NCBI RefSeq assembly: GCF_016863435.1
Contig: NZ_BOOW01000026.1
Location: 1-64,000 of the forward strand
Reading direction: 5' to 3'
Length of the DNA stretch: 64,000 nucleotides
Source of the DNA: Sinosporangium siamense
GTDB taxonomy: Bacteria; Actinomycetota; Actinomycetes; Streptosporangiales; Streptosporangiaceae
The notes below the pieces were generated by a model. It did not search any database, was not told the origin of the DNA, and was given only the letters and a program-made list of their open reading frames with translations. Below, piece by piece: positions 46,126 through 57,672 of the stretch (position 1 is its first letter; each line of letters starts with the position of its first letter). Both the position numbers and the translations under genes were made by a program.

Positions 46126-47106
46126 CTACCGGTATTGCGGGGAGGCGGGGAGCTCGTCCACCGTCCGCAGCCCTGGGGCCGCCCGGCCGACCCGGCCGAG
46201 CGTGTTGACGACCACGGCGGCGGTGGCGCTGTCGCCGTGCAGCCCGCGCACGACCGACGTCAGGCCGGGCTCGCCGTCCAGAGTGATCACGTCCCTCGGG
46301 TCGGGGAGGCCGACCGCCATCTGCAGGTGCAACCTGATCAGCGCCTCGCCGTCGCGCGAGGCGACCACGAGCTGGTCGACGCCGAGCACGTGACCGGCCT
46401 CGACCAGGCCTTCGCCGTACGCCACGGGCTTTTCGGCCACGATCGGATCGATGGTCTCGGTGAAGCCGGTGCAGCCGAGGCCGAGCGCCCGGTTCACGAG
46501 CCTGGCGGACTCGGGCAGGCCGACGTGCCTGATCGTGCCGCCGCGCACCCGCTCGCCGAACTCCTCGACGCTCAGCCCCGCGCCGACCTTGCGCTGCAGC
46601 GGCAGCCTGCGCAGGCCGGCGTCCTGGACCCGGTGCACGTCCACCGCGCGCACCGATCGTTGCGAGGCGGACAACACGATGGGCAGGTAGTCCATGGCGT
46701 ATCCGGGATTGACGCCGGTGCCGAGCAGGACCACGCCGTGCTCCCTGGCGACGGCGTCGAGGCGGGCGGCGACCTCCGGCTGCGCCTGCCAGGGGTCGGC
46801 GAGCTCCTCGCAGGTGGAGACCACGTGGTGGCCCGAGCTGAGCAGCGCGGTCAGCGTGGGCTCGGCGCCCGCGAGGGAGGAGCCGGCGCAGTGGATCGCG
46901 ACGCCGCCGCGCCGGCCGAGCTCCGTGACGTCGCGGACGACGCGCAGGCCGCCCCGCTCCAGGGTCTGGCCGGCGAGCGCGGGGTCGACGGCGGCGACGC
47001 TCCTGAAGGCGTCCCTGCCGTCGAGGTAGGACATCACGTGCAGCCCGATGGGGCCGAGGCCGACGTGCACCAACTCGATGCCGGCCGGGGACGCGGATGA
47101 GGACAT
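46126..47106 (-). CDS. DapB-like NAD(P)-dependent dehydrogenase
   Basis: A 326-residue Rossmann oxidoreductase. The dinucleotide-binding loop is VHVGLGPIGLHVMSYL near residue 13. Later segments, IHCAGSSLAGAEPTL, HHVVSTCEELADPW and LGTGVNPGYAMDYLP, follow the plan of dihydrodipicolinate reductase-like and 2,4-diaminopentanoate dehydrogenase-like enzymes. The latter match is the closer one by motif, but the substrate is not certain. GGAGG seven bases before the ATG sets the start. It is divergent from lon and not linked to amino-acid catabolic genes. Confidence 0.75.
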   Translation of the reverse strand: MSSSASPAGIELVHVGLGPIGLHVMSYLDGRDAFRSVAAVDPALAGQTLERGGLRVVRDVTELGRRGGVAIHCAGSSLAGAEPTLTALLSSGHHVVSTCEELADPWQAQPEVAARLDAVAREHGVVLLGTGVNPGYAMDYLPIVLSASQRSVRAVDVHRVQDAGLRRLPLQRKVGAGLSVEEFGERVRGGTIRHVGLPESARLVNRALGLGCTGFTETIDPIVAEKPVAYGEGLVEAGHVLGVDQLVVASRDGEALIRLHLQMAVGLPDPRDVITLDGEPGLTSVVRGLHGDSATAAVVVNTLGRVGRAAPGLRTVDELPASPQYR

Positions 47107-47306
47107 GAAGGAGCCTCCGAGCGGGGCGCATGGGCGTTCACGTGCGCCTATGGACCACGTGACAGCGACGGTACGACGGCACCGGACAAGAGATCAAGTA
47201 TTCGTGAACGCCTGTCCAGGGTGTCCTTCCAGGCCTCAGGAAAGCGGGCCGTTGATCGCTTACGGCGAACACGCTCAGCTTCGGGAACATATAGAGGCTC
47301 CTGATA

Positions 47307-47327
47307 CTTGAGTCGGTATAACTCAAG
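47307..47327 (+). promoter_or_regulatory. HAIR element (HspR operator) of lon
   Basis: CTTGAGT-N7-ACTCAAG, an exact match to the HspR-associated inverted repeat. A TATAAC -10-like sequence (47317-47322) lies inside it, so bound HspR would block the promoter. Lon of Streptomyces is a known HspR target. Confidence 0.9.
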
Positions 47328-47341
47328 CCTTTGGAGCGTAG

Positions 47342-49714
<2,373 letters not shown>

Positions 49715-49732
49715 CCCCACCCCCCGTCCACG

Positions 49733-49770
49733 CGGGCGGATCCCCGGCTTCACGGCAGGGGATCCGCCCG
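49733..49770 (+). terminator. terminator hairpin of lon
   Basis: A perfect 13-bp stem, CGGGCGGATCCCC and GGGGATCCGCCCG, with a 12-base loop, 18 bases after the lon stop. Confidence 0.65.
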
Positions 49771-49848
49771 TCCGGCGTTGGGGGGCGGGTCACGTGTCTA
49801 TTGGCCCCCATATCCCTTCATCCCCGACAACTCATGGTCGATATGGAT

Positions 49849-49878
49849 AAATCATTCATCCGCTTGACCGAATGATTT
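49849..49878. promoter_or_regulatory. perfect dyad over the Fic gene start
   Basis: AAATCATTC (49849-49857) and GAATGATTT (49870-49878), a perfect 9-bp inverted repeat with a 12-base spacer, in an AT-rich patch. It covers the first possible ATG (49872) of the Fic gene and so looks like an autoregulatory operator. Confidence 0.6.
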
Positions 49879-51077
49879 GGTCATGGTGTTCTGGGCGCAT
49901 GTTGTACGGCACGCCGGCGCTTGAGCCGGTCGACCAGGCCGTCCTGGGTGAGATCGAAGAGATGCGGCGACAGCTGAAATACCGCCTGGCCGAGCCGCAT
50001 CGCTGGGATCGTCAGCTCAGGCGGCAGATCCAGGCGCGCGCCATTCAGGGCTCCAACTCGATCGAGGGCTACAACGCGAGTGTCGAGGACATCGAGTCGA
50101 TCATGTCGGGCGAGGAGCCCCTCGACACGCCTGAGCCGGTCGCGAGGGAGATCGCGGGCTACCGGCAGGCCATGACCTACATCCGGGCGTTGTCGCGGGC
50201 TCCCGGCTTCCGGTTCGACCTCGGGGTGCTCAACTCCCTCAACTTCATGATGATCGGCCACCATCACGGCAAGGACCCCGGAGTCCTGCGCCCCGGCGGC
50301 ATCTACGTCCGGGACTCGTCGACCCGGCAGGTGGTCTACGAGGGGCCGGAGGCCGGCGAGGTGCCCGCACTGATGGGCGCCCTGGTCGAGTGGCTCAACC
50401 AGGGCGACCTGAGCGTCTCCGGCTATGTGCGAGGGGCCATGGCCCACCTCAATCTCGTCAAGATCCACCCATGGCGCGACGGCAACGGCCGCATGTCCCG
50501 CGCGCTGCAGTCGCTCGTGCTGGGCAGAGATCAGATCACCGCTCCCGAGTTCGCCTCCATCGAGGAATGGCTGGGCAAGCCGGAGGTCACCTCCGCGTAC
50601 TACCGCATGCTCGGCACCGTAGGGCGAGCACGCTGGAGCCCGCACGACGACACCATGCTCTGGGTGCGCTTCTGTCTGCGCGCCCACCACATGCAGGCGC
50701 AGAGCGTGCTCGGCCGCCTGCAGGACGCGGCGGAGGTGTGGGCGCTGTTCGAGTCCCTGACGGGTGAGGAGGGCCTCGACCCGCGCTGTGTGTCCGCGCT
50801 CTACCAGGTCTTCGTCAGCCGCAGGTTGCGCCGCGGCACCTACCAGGCCGACGAGGGGCTCAGCCAGGGGCAGGCGGCCCGCGATCTGAGGGATCTGTCG
50901 GCCAAGGGCTGGCTCAAGCCGTATGGCGCGACCAAGGGGCGCTTCTACGCCCCCGGCCCGAAGGTGGAGGCCGTTAAAGCGGACTTCGCCAGGAAGGCGG
51001 ACCCCCTTCTCGACCCCTACCTCGGTTCGCTTGAGCTGGAGCTCATCACGCACAGCCTGCTTCAGCGCTCGTCCTGA
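49872..51077 (+). CDS. Fic-domain protein (probable AMP-transferase)
   Basis: A Fic/DOC protein of 392-401 residues. The core motif HPWRDGNGRMSR (consensus HPFxxGNGRxxR) is near residue 198. The N-terminal helix has SNSIEG, matching the inhibitory [ST]xxxE[GN] motif, so this is a class II, self-inhibited enzyme. The C-terminal part (about 290-380) looks like a winged helix, with SQGQAARDLRDLSAKGWL, which would suit DNA binding and autoregulation. Fic proteins usually transfer AMP to a hydroxyl on a target protein. No antitoxin gene is adjacent, as expected with built-in inhibition. ATG 49872 lies inside the dyad; Met10 (49899) is an alternative start. Neither has a ribosome site. Confidence 0.9.
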   Translation: MIWSWCSGRMLYGTPALEPVDQAVLGEIEEMRRQLKYRLAEPHRWDRQLRRQIQARAIQGSNSIEGYNASVEDIESIMSGEEPLDTPEPVAREIAGYRQAMTYIRALSRAPGFRFDLGVLNSLNFMMIGHHHGKDPGVLRPGGIYVRDSSTRQVVYEGPEAGEVPALMGALVEWLNQGDLSVSGYVRGAMAHLNLVKIHPWRDGNGRMSRALQSLVLGRDQITAPEFASIEEWLGKPEVTSAYYRMLGTVGRARWSPHDDTMLWVRFCLRAHHMQAQSVLGRLQDAAEVWALFESLTGEEGLDPRCVSALYQVFVSRRLRRGTYQADEGLSQGQAARDLRDLSAKGWLKPYGATKGRFYAPGPKVEAVKADFARKADPLLDPYLGSLELELITHSLLQRSS

Positions 51078-51125
51078 CCGGTTGATTGATCGACATTTTT
51101 CTCGACACGGGGATGCATCCCGGGC

Positions 51126-52382
51126 GTGAGAGCCCTCGTGTTGCGAAAGATGCTCGATGTGGTGATGTTTGCACTGGTGCTGCTGTTGTCCACCTCGCTC
51201 GTCACGACCGCGCCCGCCTCGCCGGACGCGGTCCTCTACACGCGTGAGGACTTCTCGCGGGGCGTGGGGGAGGGAGTGCGCGCCGATCCCCACCTGCGGC
51301 TCGACATACCGGCGGGCAGCGGGGAGCACGCGGATGCGCTCGGGCGGGGCACCTGGGAATGGGCACGCTGGACCGGGCCGGAGCGCGCCGTGGGGTTCCC
51401 GGCGACCGAGCTGATCGTGTCCTGGACGGCCGACACGCCGCCCGGCACGTGGCTGGAGGCCGAGGTGCGCGGGCGCAACGCCACGGGGCTCACGCGGTGG
51501 TTCTCGATGGGCCGATGGGCGTACGGCGACGCCGACATTCTGCGCGCCTCTGTGCCCGGCCAGCGTGACCGGGACGGCCGGGTGAAGACCGACACCTTCG
51601 TGGCGGCCGGCGATCGGCCGGTGACGGCCTACCAGGTGCGGCTGACGCTCCACCGATCACCCGGGACCGGGGCGACGCCCGCGGTGCGGTCGCTCGGTGT
51701 GATGGCCTCCGCCGTACCCCGCAGGCGCGAGGTCGCGGTGAGCGCGGGCGGGCAGGCATGGGGGAGGGAGCTCAAGGTGCCCCGGCGGTCGCAGAACGCC
51801 CACAGGGGGCACTATCCGCAGTGGAACGGCGGCGGCGAGGCGTGGTGCAGCCCGACGTCGGTGGCGATGGTCCTGGCCTACTGGGGGAGGGGGCCGGCCC
51901 GGTGGGAGACGGCGTGGGTGGACCCGTCGGATCCGGCGCCGGAGGTGGATCACGCGGCCCGGCATGTCTACGACTACGTCTACGCGGGGGCGGGCAACTG
52001 GCCCTTCAACACCGCATACGCCGGGCATTACGGGCTTGAGGCGTTTGTCACGCGGTTGCGGTCCCTGGCGGAGCTGGAGGGTTTCATCGCGGCCGGGGTC
52101 CCGGTGGTGACCTCCCAGTCCTTCACGCGGGCCGAGCTCCCCGGCGCGGGATACGGCACGGACGGCCATCTGATGGTCGTGGTCGGCTTCACCCGCGCGG
52201 GCGACGTGATCGCCAACGACCCCAACGCCGGTGCCGGCCGCCCGGTGCGGCGGGTCTATCCCCGCGCCGCCTTCGAGAACGTCTGGTTGCGCGGCTCCGG
52301 CAGCCGGGGTGTCGCCTACATCATGCATCCGCCCGGTCACGCTCTGCCGCCGAAGCCGCCCGGTGTCCCCGCCGCCTGGTGA
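51126..52382 (+). CDS. secreted C39-like cysteine peptidase
   Basis: A 418-residue exported protein. A hydrophobic signal segment (about 9-30, VVMFALVLLLSTSLVTTAPAS) precedes a beta-rich N-terminal domain (about 35-205). The C-terminal peptidase_C39_2 papain-like domain has the catalytic Cys in GGEAWCSPTSVAMVL near 245, the His in DGHLMVVVGF near 348, and the Asp/Asn in IANDPNAG. Actinomycete homologues are secreted proteins of unknown substrate. The GTG start at 51126 lacks a clear ribosome site; Met9 is an alternative. It is 48 bases after the Fic gene. Confidence 0.85.
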   Translation: MRALVLRKMLDVVMFALVLLLSTSLVTTAPASPDAVLYTREDFSRGVGEGVRADPHLRLDIPAGSGEHADALGRGTWEWARWTGPERAVGFPATELIVSWTADTPPGTWLEAEVRGRNATGLTRWFSMGRWAYGDADILRASVPGQRDRDGRVKTDTFVAAGDRPVTAYQVRLTLHRSPGTGATPAVRSLGVMASAVPRRREVAVSAGGQAWGRELKVPRRSQNAHRGHYPQWNGGGEAWCSPTSVAMVLAYWGRGPARWETAWVDPSDPAPEVDHAARHVYDYVYAGAGNWPFNTAYAGHYGLEAFVTRLRSLAELEGFIAAGVPVVTSQSFTRAELPGAGYGTDGHLMVVVGFTRAGDVIANDPNAGAGRPVRRVYPRAAFENVWLRGSGSRGVAYIMHPPGHALPPKPPGVPAAW

Positions 52383-52582
52383 TCCTTCCGGGTCCTATTT
52401 CAAGATCTTTAAGAAGCTTCACAGCACCCCTGAGCATGGGGGATAAGGAAGGTGTCAGAAGCCGCTGACCTGCGGGTTCGTTCCCTTAGTCGGCTCTTAT
52501 CGGCCGTTTGTCATCCTCTAAATCACCGGGCGAAACAACCGGAGTCACCGTGAGAATCACGGGGCGGCACAGGGAGGACGGC

Positions 52583-54010
52583 ATGAGCGACAACGAGCCA
52601 CGTGAGCGGGGATCGGCTTCGGATGACCCGGTGACCGGAGCCACCGAGCAGCCGAAGGCCCAGAACGCCGAGTCAGATGGGGAGAGCACGCCCCGAGAGT
52701 CCTCGGCGGGCTGGAGCCAGTTCGGTGCGGTGCCGCCCCAGGCCGGCCGATACGGCAAGGCCGGGGACGACACCGACGTTCTGGTGGCGGGCGCACACAA
52801 GGCGGAAGCGGGCGATGCCTCCAGCCGTACGGCGGAGCATCCCACCCCGGTCGGACTCACAGACACCCCTTTCCCGGGGCAGGAGTCGTCCGCTCCGCCG
52901 CGCCGGCGAGCGAGGCTCAGCGCGGGCCAGAAGGCCGTCGCGGGCCTCGCCCTGGCGGCTATGGCCGTCGGTGGAGGAGTCGCGGGGGCGTTCATCGCCA
53001 CCGCGTCGTCGGGGGACCGGGTGGCGCTGTCCAGCCAGGTCGTCAACCCCGTCTCGGCCGGTGGCACCGTCGCCGACGTGGCCGGCAACATCCGGCCCTC
53101 CGTGGTCTCGATCGCGGTGGGCTCGGGCGAGGGGTCGGGGGTCATCCTGTCCGAGGACGGGCTGATCCTCACCAACAACCATGTCGTCGCCGGAGGGGGC
53201 CCAGGCGCCGACATGCAAGTGAAGTTCAGCGACGGCAAGACGGCGCCCGCCACGATCGTCGGCACGGATCCCACCACGGATCTCGCCGTGATCAAGGCCA
53301 CTGGAGTCTCCGGCCTGACCAAGGCGTCGCTGGGGGACAGCGACAAGGTCCGCGTGGGTGACTCGGTGCTCGCCATCGGCAGCCCGCTGGGCTTGGAGGG
53401 CTCCGTCACCTCGGGCATCGTCAGCGCGCTCAACCGCACGCTGACGGTCGGGGGCCAGAACGATCGCATGCCGCCGCCCGGGTGGGGAGGGCGGCGCGGC
53501 GAGTCCGGGGCGGAGGGCGGCTCGGCGACCACGATCACCGGTGCCATCCAGACCGACGCGGCGATCAACGCCGGCAACTCGGGCGGGGCGCTGGTCAACG
53601 CGGCCGGGCAGGTGATCGGCATCAACACGGCGATCGCCACCAACGGCGGTGAGGGCAACATCGGGGTCGGCTTCGCCGTCCCCATCAACACCGCCAAGCG
53701 GATCTCGGACCAGTTGGTCAACGGGGGCAAGGCGAGCCACGCCTACCTCGGCGTCAACTTGACCGATGCCACCAACGAGACCCGTGGAGCGATGGTCGCC
53801 TCGGTCCAGCAGGGCAGCCCGGCGGAGAAGGCGGGCCTGCGCCAGGGTGACGTGGTGACGAAGATTAACGACACGAATGTTGACGAAGCGGATGATGTAG
53901 TCGGAGCGGTCAGAGGTTTCAAACCTGGCGATCAGGTGACGATCAGCTATGTACGTGGTGGTCAGTCACAGACCGCCACGGTCTCACTCGCGGAGAAGCC
54001 CGCGGAGTGA
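52583..54010 (+). CDS. HtrA/DegP-like membrane-anchored serine protease with PDZ
   Basis: A 475-residue protease. A disordered cytoplasmic N-terminus (1-105) precedes one membrane helix (about 112-138, AVAGLALAAMAVGGGVAGAFI). The trypsin-like domain outside the cell has the His in LTNNHVVAG, the Asp in DPTTDLAVIK and the Ser in NAGNSGGALVN near 330. A C-terminal PDZ domain (about 385-472) includes the binding loop AYLGVNL. This is the actinobacterial HtrA/PepD plan, for envelope protein quality control. GGGAGGA seven bases before ATG 52583 fixes the start; the upstream open frame lacks support. It is probably monocistronic. Confidence 0.93.
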   Translation: MSDNEPRERGSASDDPVTGATEQPKAQNAESDGESTPRESSAGWSQFGAVPPQAGRYGKAGDDTDVLVAGAHKAEAGDASSRTAEHPTPVGLTDTPFPGQESSAPPRRRARLSAGQKAVAGLALAAMAVGGGVAGAFIATASSGDRVALSSQVVNPVSAGGTVADVAGNIRPSVVSIAVGSGEGSGVILSEDGLILTNNHVVAGGGPGADMQVKFSDGKTAPATIVGTDPTTDLAVIKATGVSGLTKASLGDSDKVRVGDSVLAIGSPLGLEGSVTSGIVSALNRTLTVGGQNDRMPPPGWGGRRGESGAEGGSATTITGAIQTDAAINAGNSGGALVNAAGQVIGINTAIATNGGEGNIGVGFAVPINTAKRISDQLVNGGKASHAYLGVNLTDATNETRGAMVASVQQGSPAEKAGLRQGDVVTKINDTNVDEADDVVGAVRGFKPGDQVTISYVRGGQSQTATVSLAEKPAE

Positions 54011-54028
54011 GATGCTGGGGAGGAGGGT

Positions 54029-54120
54029 GTGTCGCCTAGGTCGCTGCGGACTCGGCGGCACACCTTCCTTTTTGTGCTTCTTCAGTCGGCAACCGGCCCT
54101 TCCTGGAAGGGCCGGTTGCC
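54029..54120. terminator. tandem terminator hairpins after the HtrA gene
   Basis: The first hairpin pairs the region near 54024-54038 with GGCGGCACACCTTCC (54054-54068) and is followed by TTTTT, a rare classical intrinsic terminator here. The second is a perfect 16-bp inverted repeat, GGCAACCGGCCCTTCC (54088-54103) and its complement (54105-54120), with a single-base centre. The rest of the gap to 54294 shows no gene. Confidence 0.65.
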
Positions 54121-54294
54121 GTCTTCTGGGCCTCTTGAAGAGGTCGCTCCCGGAAAACCTCAGGGTCTCCCCAAGTGCCGCCCCCGCCAGGATGCGCAGG
54201 TCGGCCCCCTGTGGAGCGGTCCCAGGCCCGAATAGGTTCCGTCTCCGGAGGAACGGGAAGGGGGTTGGTGAAACCTTTGCCGGACGTTGGGAGG

Positions 54295-56013
54295 TTAGCG
54301 AGTGAGGGCCTCGGACTGCCACAGGTCGCGGTAGTAGCCAGGGGCGGCTACGAGGTCGGTGTGGTGCCCGCGCTGGGTGATGCGGCCGTCTTCGAGCACG
54401 AGGATCTCGTCGACCCGGTCGAGCCCGCGAAGCCGGTGGGTGACGAGAAGCGTGGTGTGACCGTGAGTAATGTCCAGCAGGTCGGCCATCAGATGGTCGG
54501 CCGTCGCCTCGTCGAGGGATTCGGCGGGCTCATCGAGAAGGAGAACAGGTGGGGCGTAAAGAAGTGCTCTTGCGAGTGCTAGACGCTGTAGTTGGCCACC
54601 GGACACAGTGCGGCCGTCCTCACCCAGGAAGGTGTTCCAGCCGGTGTCTTCCGCCCAGGCGTCCAGTTTCACGCGGCGCAAAGCTTCGGCAAGTGTTGTT
54701 TCGTCTGATCCGGGACAGGCGAAGGTGAGGTTGTCGCGGAGCGTCGTCTGGAAGATGTAGGGGTCCTGGGTCAGCCCGGTGACACGTTCGCGCACGTCCT
54801 CCGGTGACAGGTCGCGGATGTCGATCCCGTTGATCCGGATGTTTCCCGACTCCGGCTCCACCAGGCGCATCAGCGCGCCGAGCAGTGTGCTCTTGCCGGC
54901 CCCGCTTGGGCCGACGAGGGCGACCCGGCGGCCGGGGGCGAGGGTGAGGCTGACGCCGTCGAGAGCGGCGGGCCGGTCGGGCGTGTGCCGTACGACGAGG
55001 TCGTCGATCTCGATGGTGAGCGGCGCCTCGGGCGGGGGCGCCGGCAGTGCGGGGGCCCGCACGGCGGGCGGGGTGTGGGCGATCTCACGGAGGCGGCGCA
55101 GGGAGCCGAGGATGCCGGTGAGGCGTTCGCCGGCGGCGGCGAGGGGGAGCACGGGTTCGAAGGCGACGAGGGTGGTGAGCGCGAGCACGGCGGTGGCGAT
55201 CCGGTCGGCCCCCGAGCTCTGCGCGACGAGCACGACGAGGGCGACGGTGACGCCCTGCACGAGGACGCCGGCCGCCGTGGTCAGGGCGTGGGCGCGTGCC
55301 TGGCGGCGTTCGAGCCGGGCGAGGCCGGCGTCGGCCTCGGCGGCAGAGCGCAGCGCGGCCGGCCCGGCGCCGTAGGCGGCGAGGTCGGCCGAGCCGTGCA
55401 CGAGGTCGGCGACCCGTTCGGCGAGGTCGGCCCGGGCGGGCGCGATCCGCGCCGACCAGCGCCGGCCGGCGGAGGCGGAGAGGGCGGGCAGCAGCACCCC
55501 GGCGACGGCGAGCCCGGCGAGGGTGACGAGCGCGGCGGCGGGCAGCAGGACGAAACCGACGCCGACCACGGCCAGGCCGGTGATGAACGCCGCCGCCGCG
55601 GGCAGCAGGCAGCGCACGAGGAGGTCCTGGGTGGCGTCGGTGTCGTCGACCATGCGGCTGAGCAGGTCGGCGCCGCGCTGGCGCAGCACCCCCGCGGGGA
55701 TCAGCGCCTCGTAGAGCCGCCGCCGGGTGGTGGCCTGCGCCCGGAGGGCGACGTCGTGGCCGGTGAGGCGTTCGCCATATCTGAAGACGCCGCGGCTCGT
55801 GGCGAACCCCCGCACCGCCACGATCGCGACGCTGAGGGCGGCAAGCGGCGGCTGCTCGGCGGCGCGGGTGATCAGCCAGGCGGCGGAGGCGATGAGCGCG
55901 ACCGCGGCGAGTTCGGCCGCCGCCCCGGCGGCCACCGCGAGGGCCAGCCTGGCGTGCATCCCCTTGATCAGCCACGCGCCGGGAAGGCGGCTCGCGGCCC
56001 GGGTCGTGGTCAT
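54295..56013 (-). CDS. cydC: CydC-type ABC exporter (cytochrome bd assembly)
   Basis: A 572-residue half-transporter: six-helix membrane domain (about 20-300), then an ABC ATPase with GPSGAGKSTLL near 374, VSGGQLQRLALARALL and VLLLDEPAESLD. It pairs with CydD to export thiols or move heme needed for bd oxidase assembly. The start overlaps the cydD stop by four bases. Last gene of the cydA-cydB-cydD-cydC operon. Confidence 0.92.
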   Translation of the reverse strand: MTTTRAASRLPGAWLIKGMHARLALAVAAGAAAELAAVALIASAAWLITRAAEQPPLAALSVAIVAVRGFATSRGVFRYGERLTGHDVALRAQATTRRRLYEALIPAGVLRQRGADLLSRMVDDTDATQDLLVRCLLPAAAAFITGLAVVGVGFVLLPAAALVTLAGLAVAGVLLPALSASAGRRWSARIAPARADLAERVADLVHGSADLAAYGAGPAALRSAAEADAGLARLERRQARAHALTTAAGVLVQGVTVALVVLVAQSSGADRIATAVLALTTLVAFEPVLPLAAAGERLTGILGSLRRLREIAHTPPAVRAPALPAPPPEAPLTIEIDDLVVRHTPDRPAALDGVSLTLAPGRRVALVGPSGAGKSTLLGALMRLVEPESGNIRINGIDIRDLSPEDVRERVTGLTQDPYIFQTTLRDNLTFACPGSDETTLAEALRRVKLDAWAEDTGWNTFLGEDGRTVSGGQLQRLALARALLYAPPVLLLDEPAESLDEATADHLMADLLDITHGHTTLLVTHRLRGLDRVDEILVLEDGRITQRGHHTDLVAAPGYYRDLWQSEALTR

Positions 56014-57650
56014 GAGACCTCCGAAAGGACGGTGGCGCCGGACATCCGCACCACCCGGCCGGCCAGGTCGATCATGGCCGGGCGGTGGGCGACGATCAGG
56101 GAGGTGCGGCCCTCGGTGAGGGTGCGGGTGGCCTCGACGACGGCGGCCTCGCTGCGGCCGTCGAGGCGGGCGGTGGGCTCGTCCAGCAGCAGCACACCGG
56201 CCTGCGGCCGGCAGAACGCGCGGGCCAGGGCGACCCGCTGGCGCTGTCCGGCCGACAGGTTCGCGCCGCGCTCGCCGAGCACCGAGTCATATCCCTCGGG
56301 CAGGCCGGCCACGAACTCCGCGGCGTGAGCCTGCTCGGCGGCCCGGCGCACCAGCGCGGGGTCGGCGTCGCCGAGGGCGATGTTGCCGGCGATGGTGCCG
56401 GCGAACAGGTGGGGCCGCTGCGGCACGAACGCCAGATGCGCGCGCCAGGCGTCGAGGTCGAGCTCGGCGAGGTCGACCCCGTCGATCAGCACCCGCCCGG
56501 ACTCGGGCGTGACGAAGCCCAGCAGGACGTGGAGCAGCGTGCTCTTGCCCGCGCCGCTCTCGCCCACGAGGGCGACCCGCTCGCCGGGCGCGATCACCAG
56601 GGACACGTCGTCGAGCGCCGGCCGGTCGCGGCCGGGGTAGCGCACGGTCACGTGCTCGAACCTGATCTCGGGCGCCCTGCCCTCCGCGACCCGCGCGCCG
56701 CCGCGGGGGCCGGTGCCGGCCTCGCCGTCGAGTACGGCGAAAGCGGCGTCGGCCGCGGCCACACCCTCCATGGAGGCGTGGAAACGGGTGCCCATCATCC
56801 GCAGCGGCAGATATGCCTCGGGCGCCAGCAGCAGGACCAGCAGCGCCGTGTCGAGATCGAGCGTCCCCGACAGCAGCCGCAGCCCGATGGGCACCGCCAC
56901 CAGCGCGAGGGACAGGGACGCGGCGAGTTCGAGCACCAGCGAGGACAGGAACGCCACCCGCAAAGTGCGCATGGTGGCGGACCGGTGCGCGTCCGCCACC
57001 TCCGCGATCACCGTGGCCTGGTGCCTCGCCCGGCCGAACGCCCGCAGCGTCGGCAGCCCGCGCACCACGTCGAGGAAGTGGCCGCCGAGCCGGGAGAGGG
57101 CCTTCCACTGGCGCTCGGTGACGGCCTTGGTGTGCCAGCCGACGAGCGCCCCGAAGATCGGGATCAGCGGAAGGGTCAGCATCACGATGATCGCGCTGGC
57201 GAGATCGGCCGCGAACAGCCGCACGAGCACGGCGATCGGAACGATCCCGGCGACGGCCGCGGCGGGCAGATAGCCGGTCAGGTAGGGGTCGAGCGCGTCG
57301 AGGCCGCGCCCGCTCAGCGTGATCAGCTCGCCGGAGCGGTGCGCGCCGAGCCGGGTGGGGCCGAGGTCGCGCAGCCGGGCGAACAGACGCTCGCGCAGCG
57401 CCGACTTGATCCCGGTCGCGCCCCGGCCCGCCCACGTGCCCTGCGTCCAGTGGAGCAGCGCCCGCACCGCCACGACCAGCGCGAGCAGCGCCAGCGCGCC
57501 GGTTTCGAACCGGCCGGACAGCACACCGGCCAGCAACTCGGCCGTGACCAGGACCAGCAGGCCGCCGGCGACGGCGGCCGCGAGGCAGATCAGCAGGTGC
57601 ATCCGCACCGCGCGATCGGTGCGGGCCAGGAGGAGCAGGTCTTTGTGCAT
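56010..57650 (-). CDS. cydD: CydD-type ABC exporter (cytochrome bd assembly)
   Basis: A 546-residue half-transporter, partner of CydC. The membrane domain (about 15-300) contains the typical HRSGELITLSGRGLDALDPYLTGYLP segment. The ATPase has GESGAGKSTLL near 372, LSAGQRQRVALARAF and LLLDEPTARLD. I chose ATG 57650, 22 bases after the cydB stop, with GAGG upstream. A GTG at 57698 would overlap cydB and add 16 poorly conserved residues. Function as for CydC. Confidence 0.92.
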   Translation of the reverse strand: MHKDLLLLARTDRAVRMHLLICLAAAVAGGLLVLVTAELLAGVLSGRFETGALALLALVVAVRALLHWTQGTWAGRGATGIKSALRERLFARLRDLGPTRLGAHRSGELITLSGRGLDALDPYLTGYLPAAAVAGIVPIAVLVRLFAADLASAIIVMLTLPLIPIFGALVGWHTKAVTERQWKALSRLGGHFLDVVRGLPTLRAFGRARHQATVIAEVADAHRSATMRTLRVAFLSSLVLELAASLSLALVAVPIGLRLLSGTLDLDTALLVLLLAPEAYLPLRMMGTRFHASMEGVAAADAAFAVLDGEAGTGPRGGARVAEGRAPEIRFEHVTVRYPGRDRPALDDVSLVIAPGERVALVGESGAGKSTLLHVLLGFVTPESGRVLIDGVDLAELDLDAWRAHLAFVPQRPHLFAGTIAGNIALGDADPALVRRAAEQAHAAEFVAGLPEGYDSVLGERGANLSAGQRQRVALARAFCRPQAGVLLLDEPTARLDGRSEAAVVEATRTLTEGRTSLIVAHRPAMIDLAGRVVRMSGATVLSEVS

Positions 57651-57672
57651 GGCCTCGAATGATGTGAAGGGA

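Noticed and set aside
54088-54120. Perfect 16-bp inverted repeat as an insertion-sequence end
   Set aside because: It follows a classical terminator directly after a stop codon and no transposase is nearby, so a second terminator is simpler.
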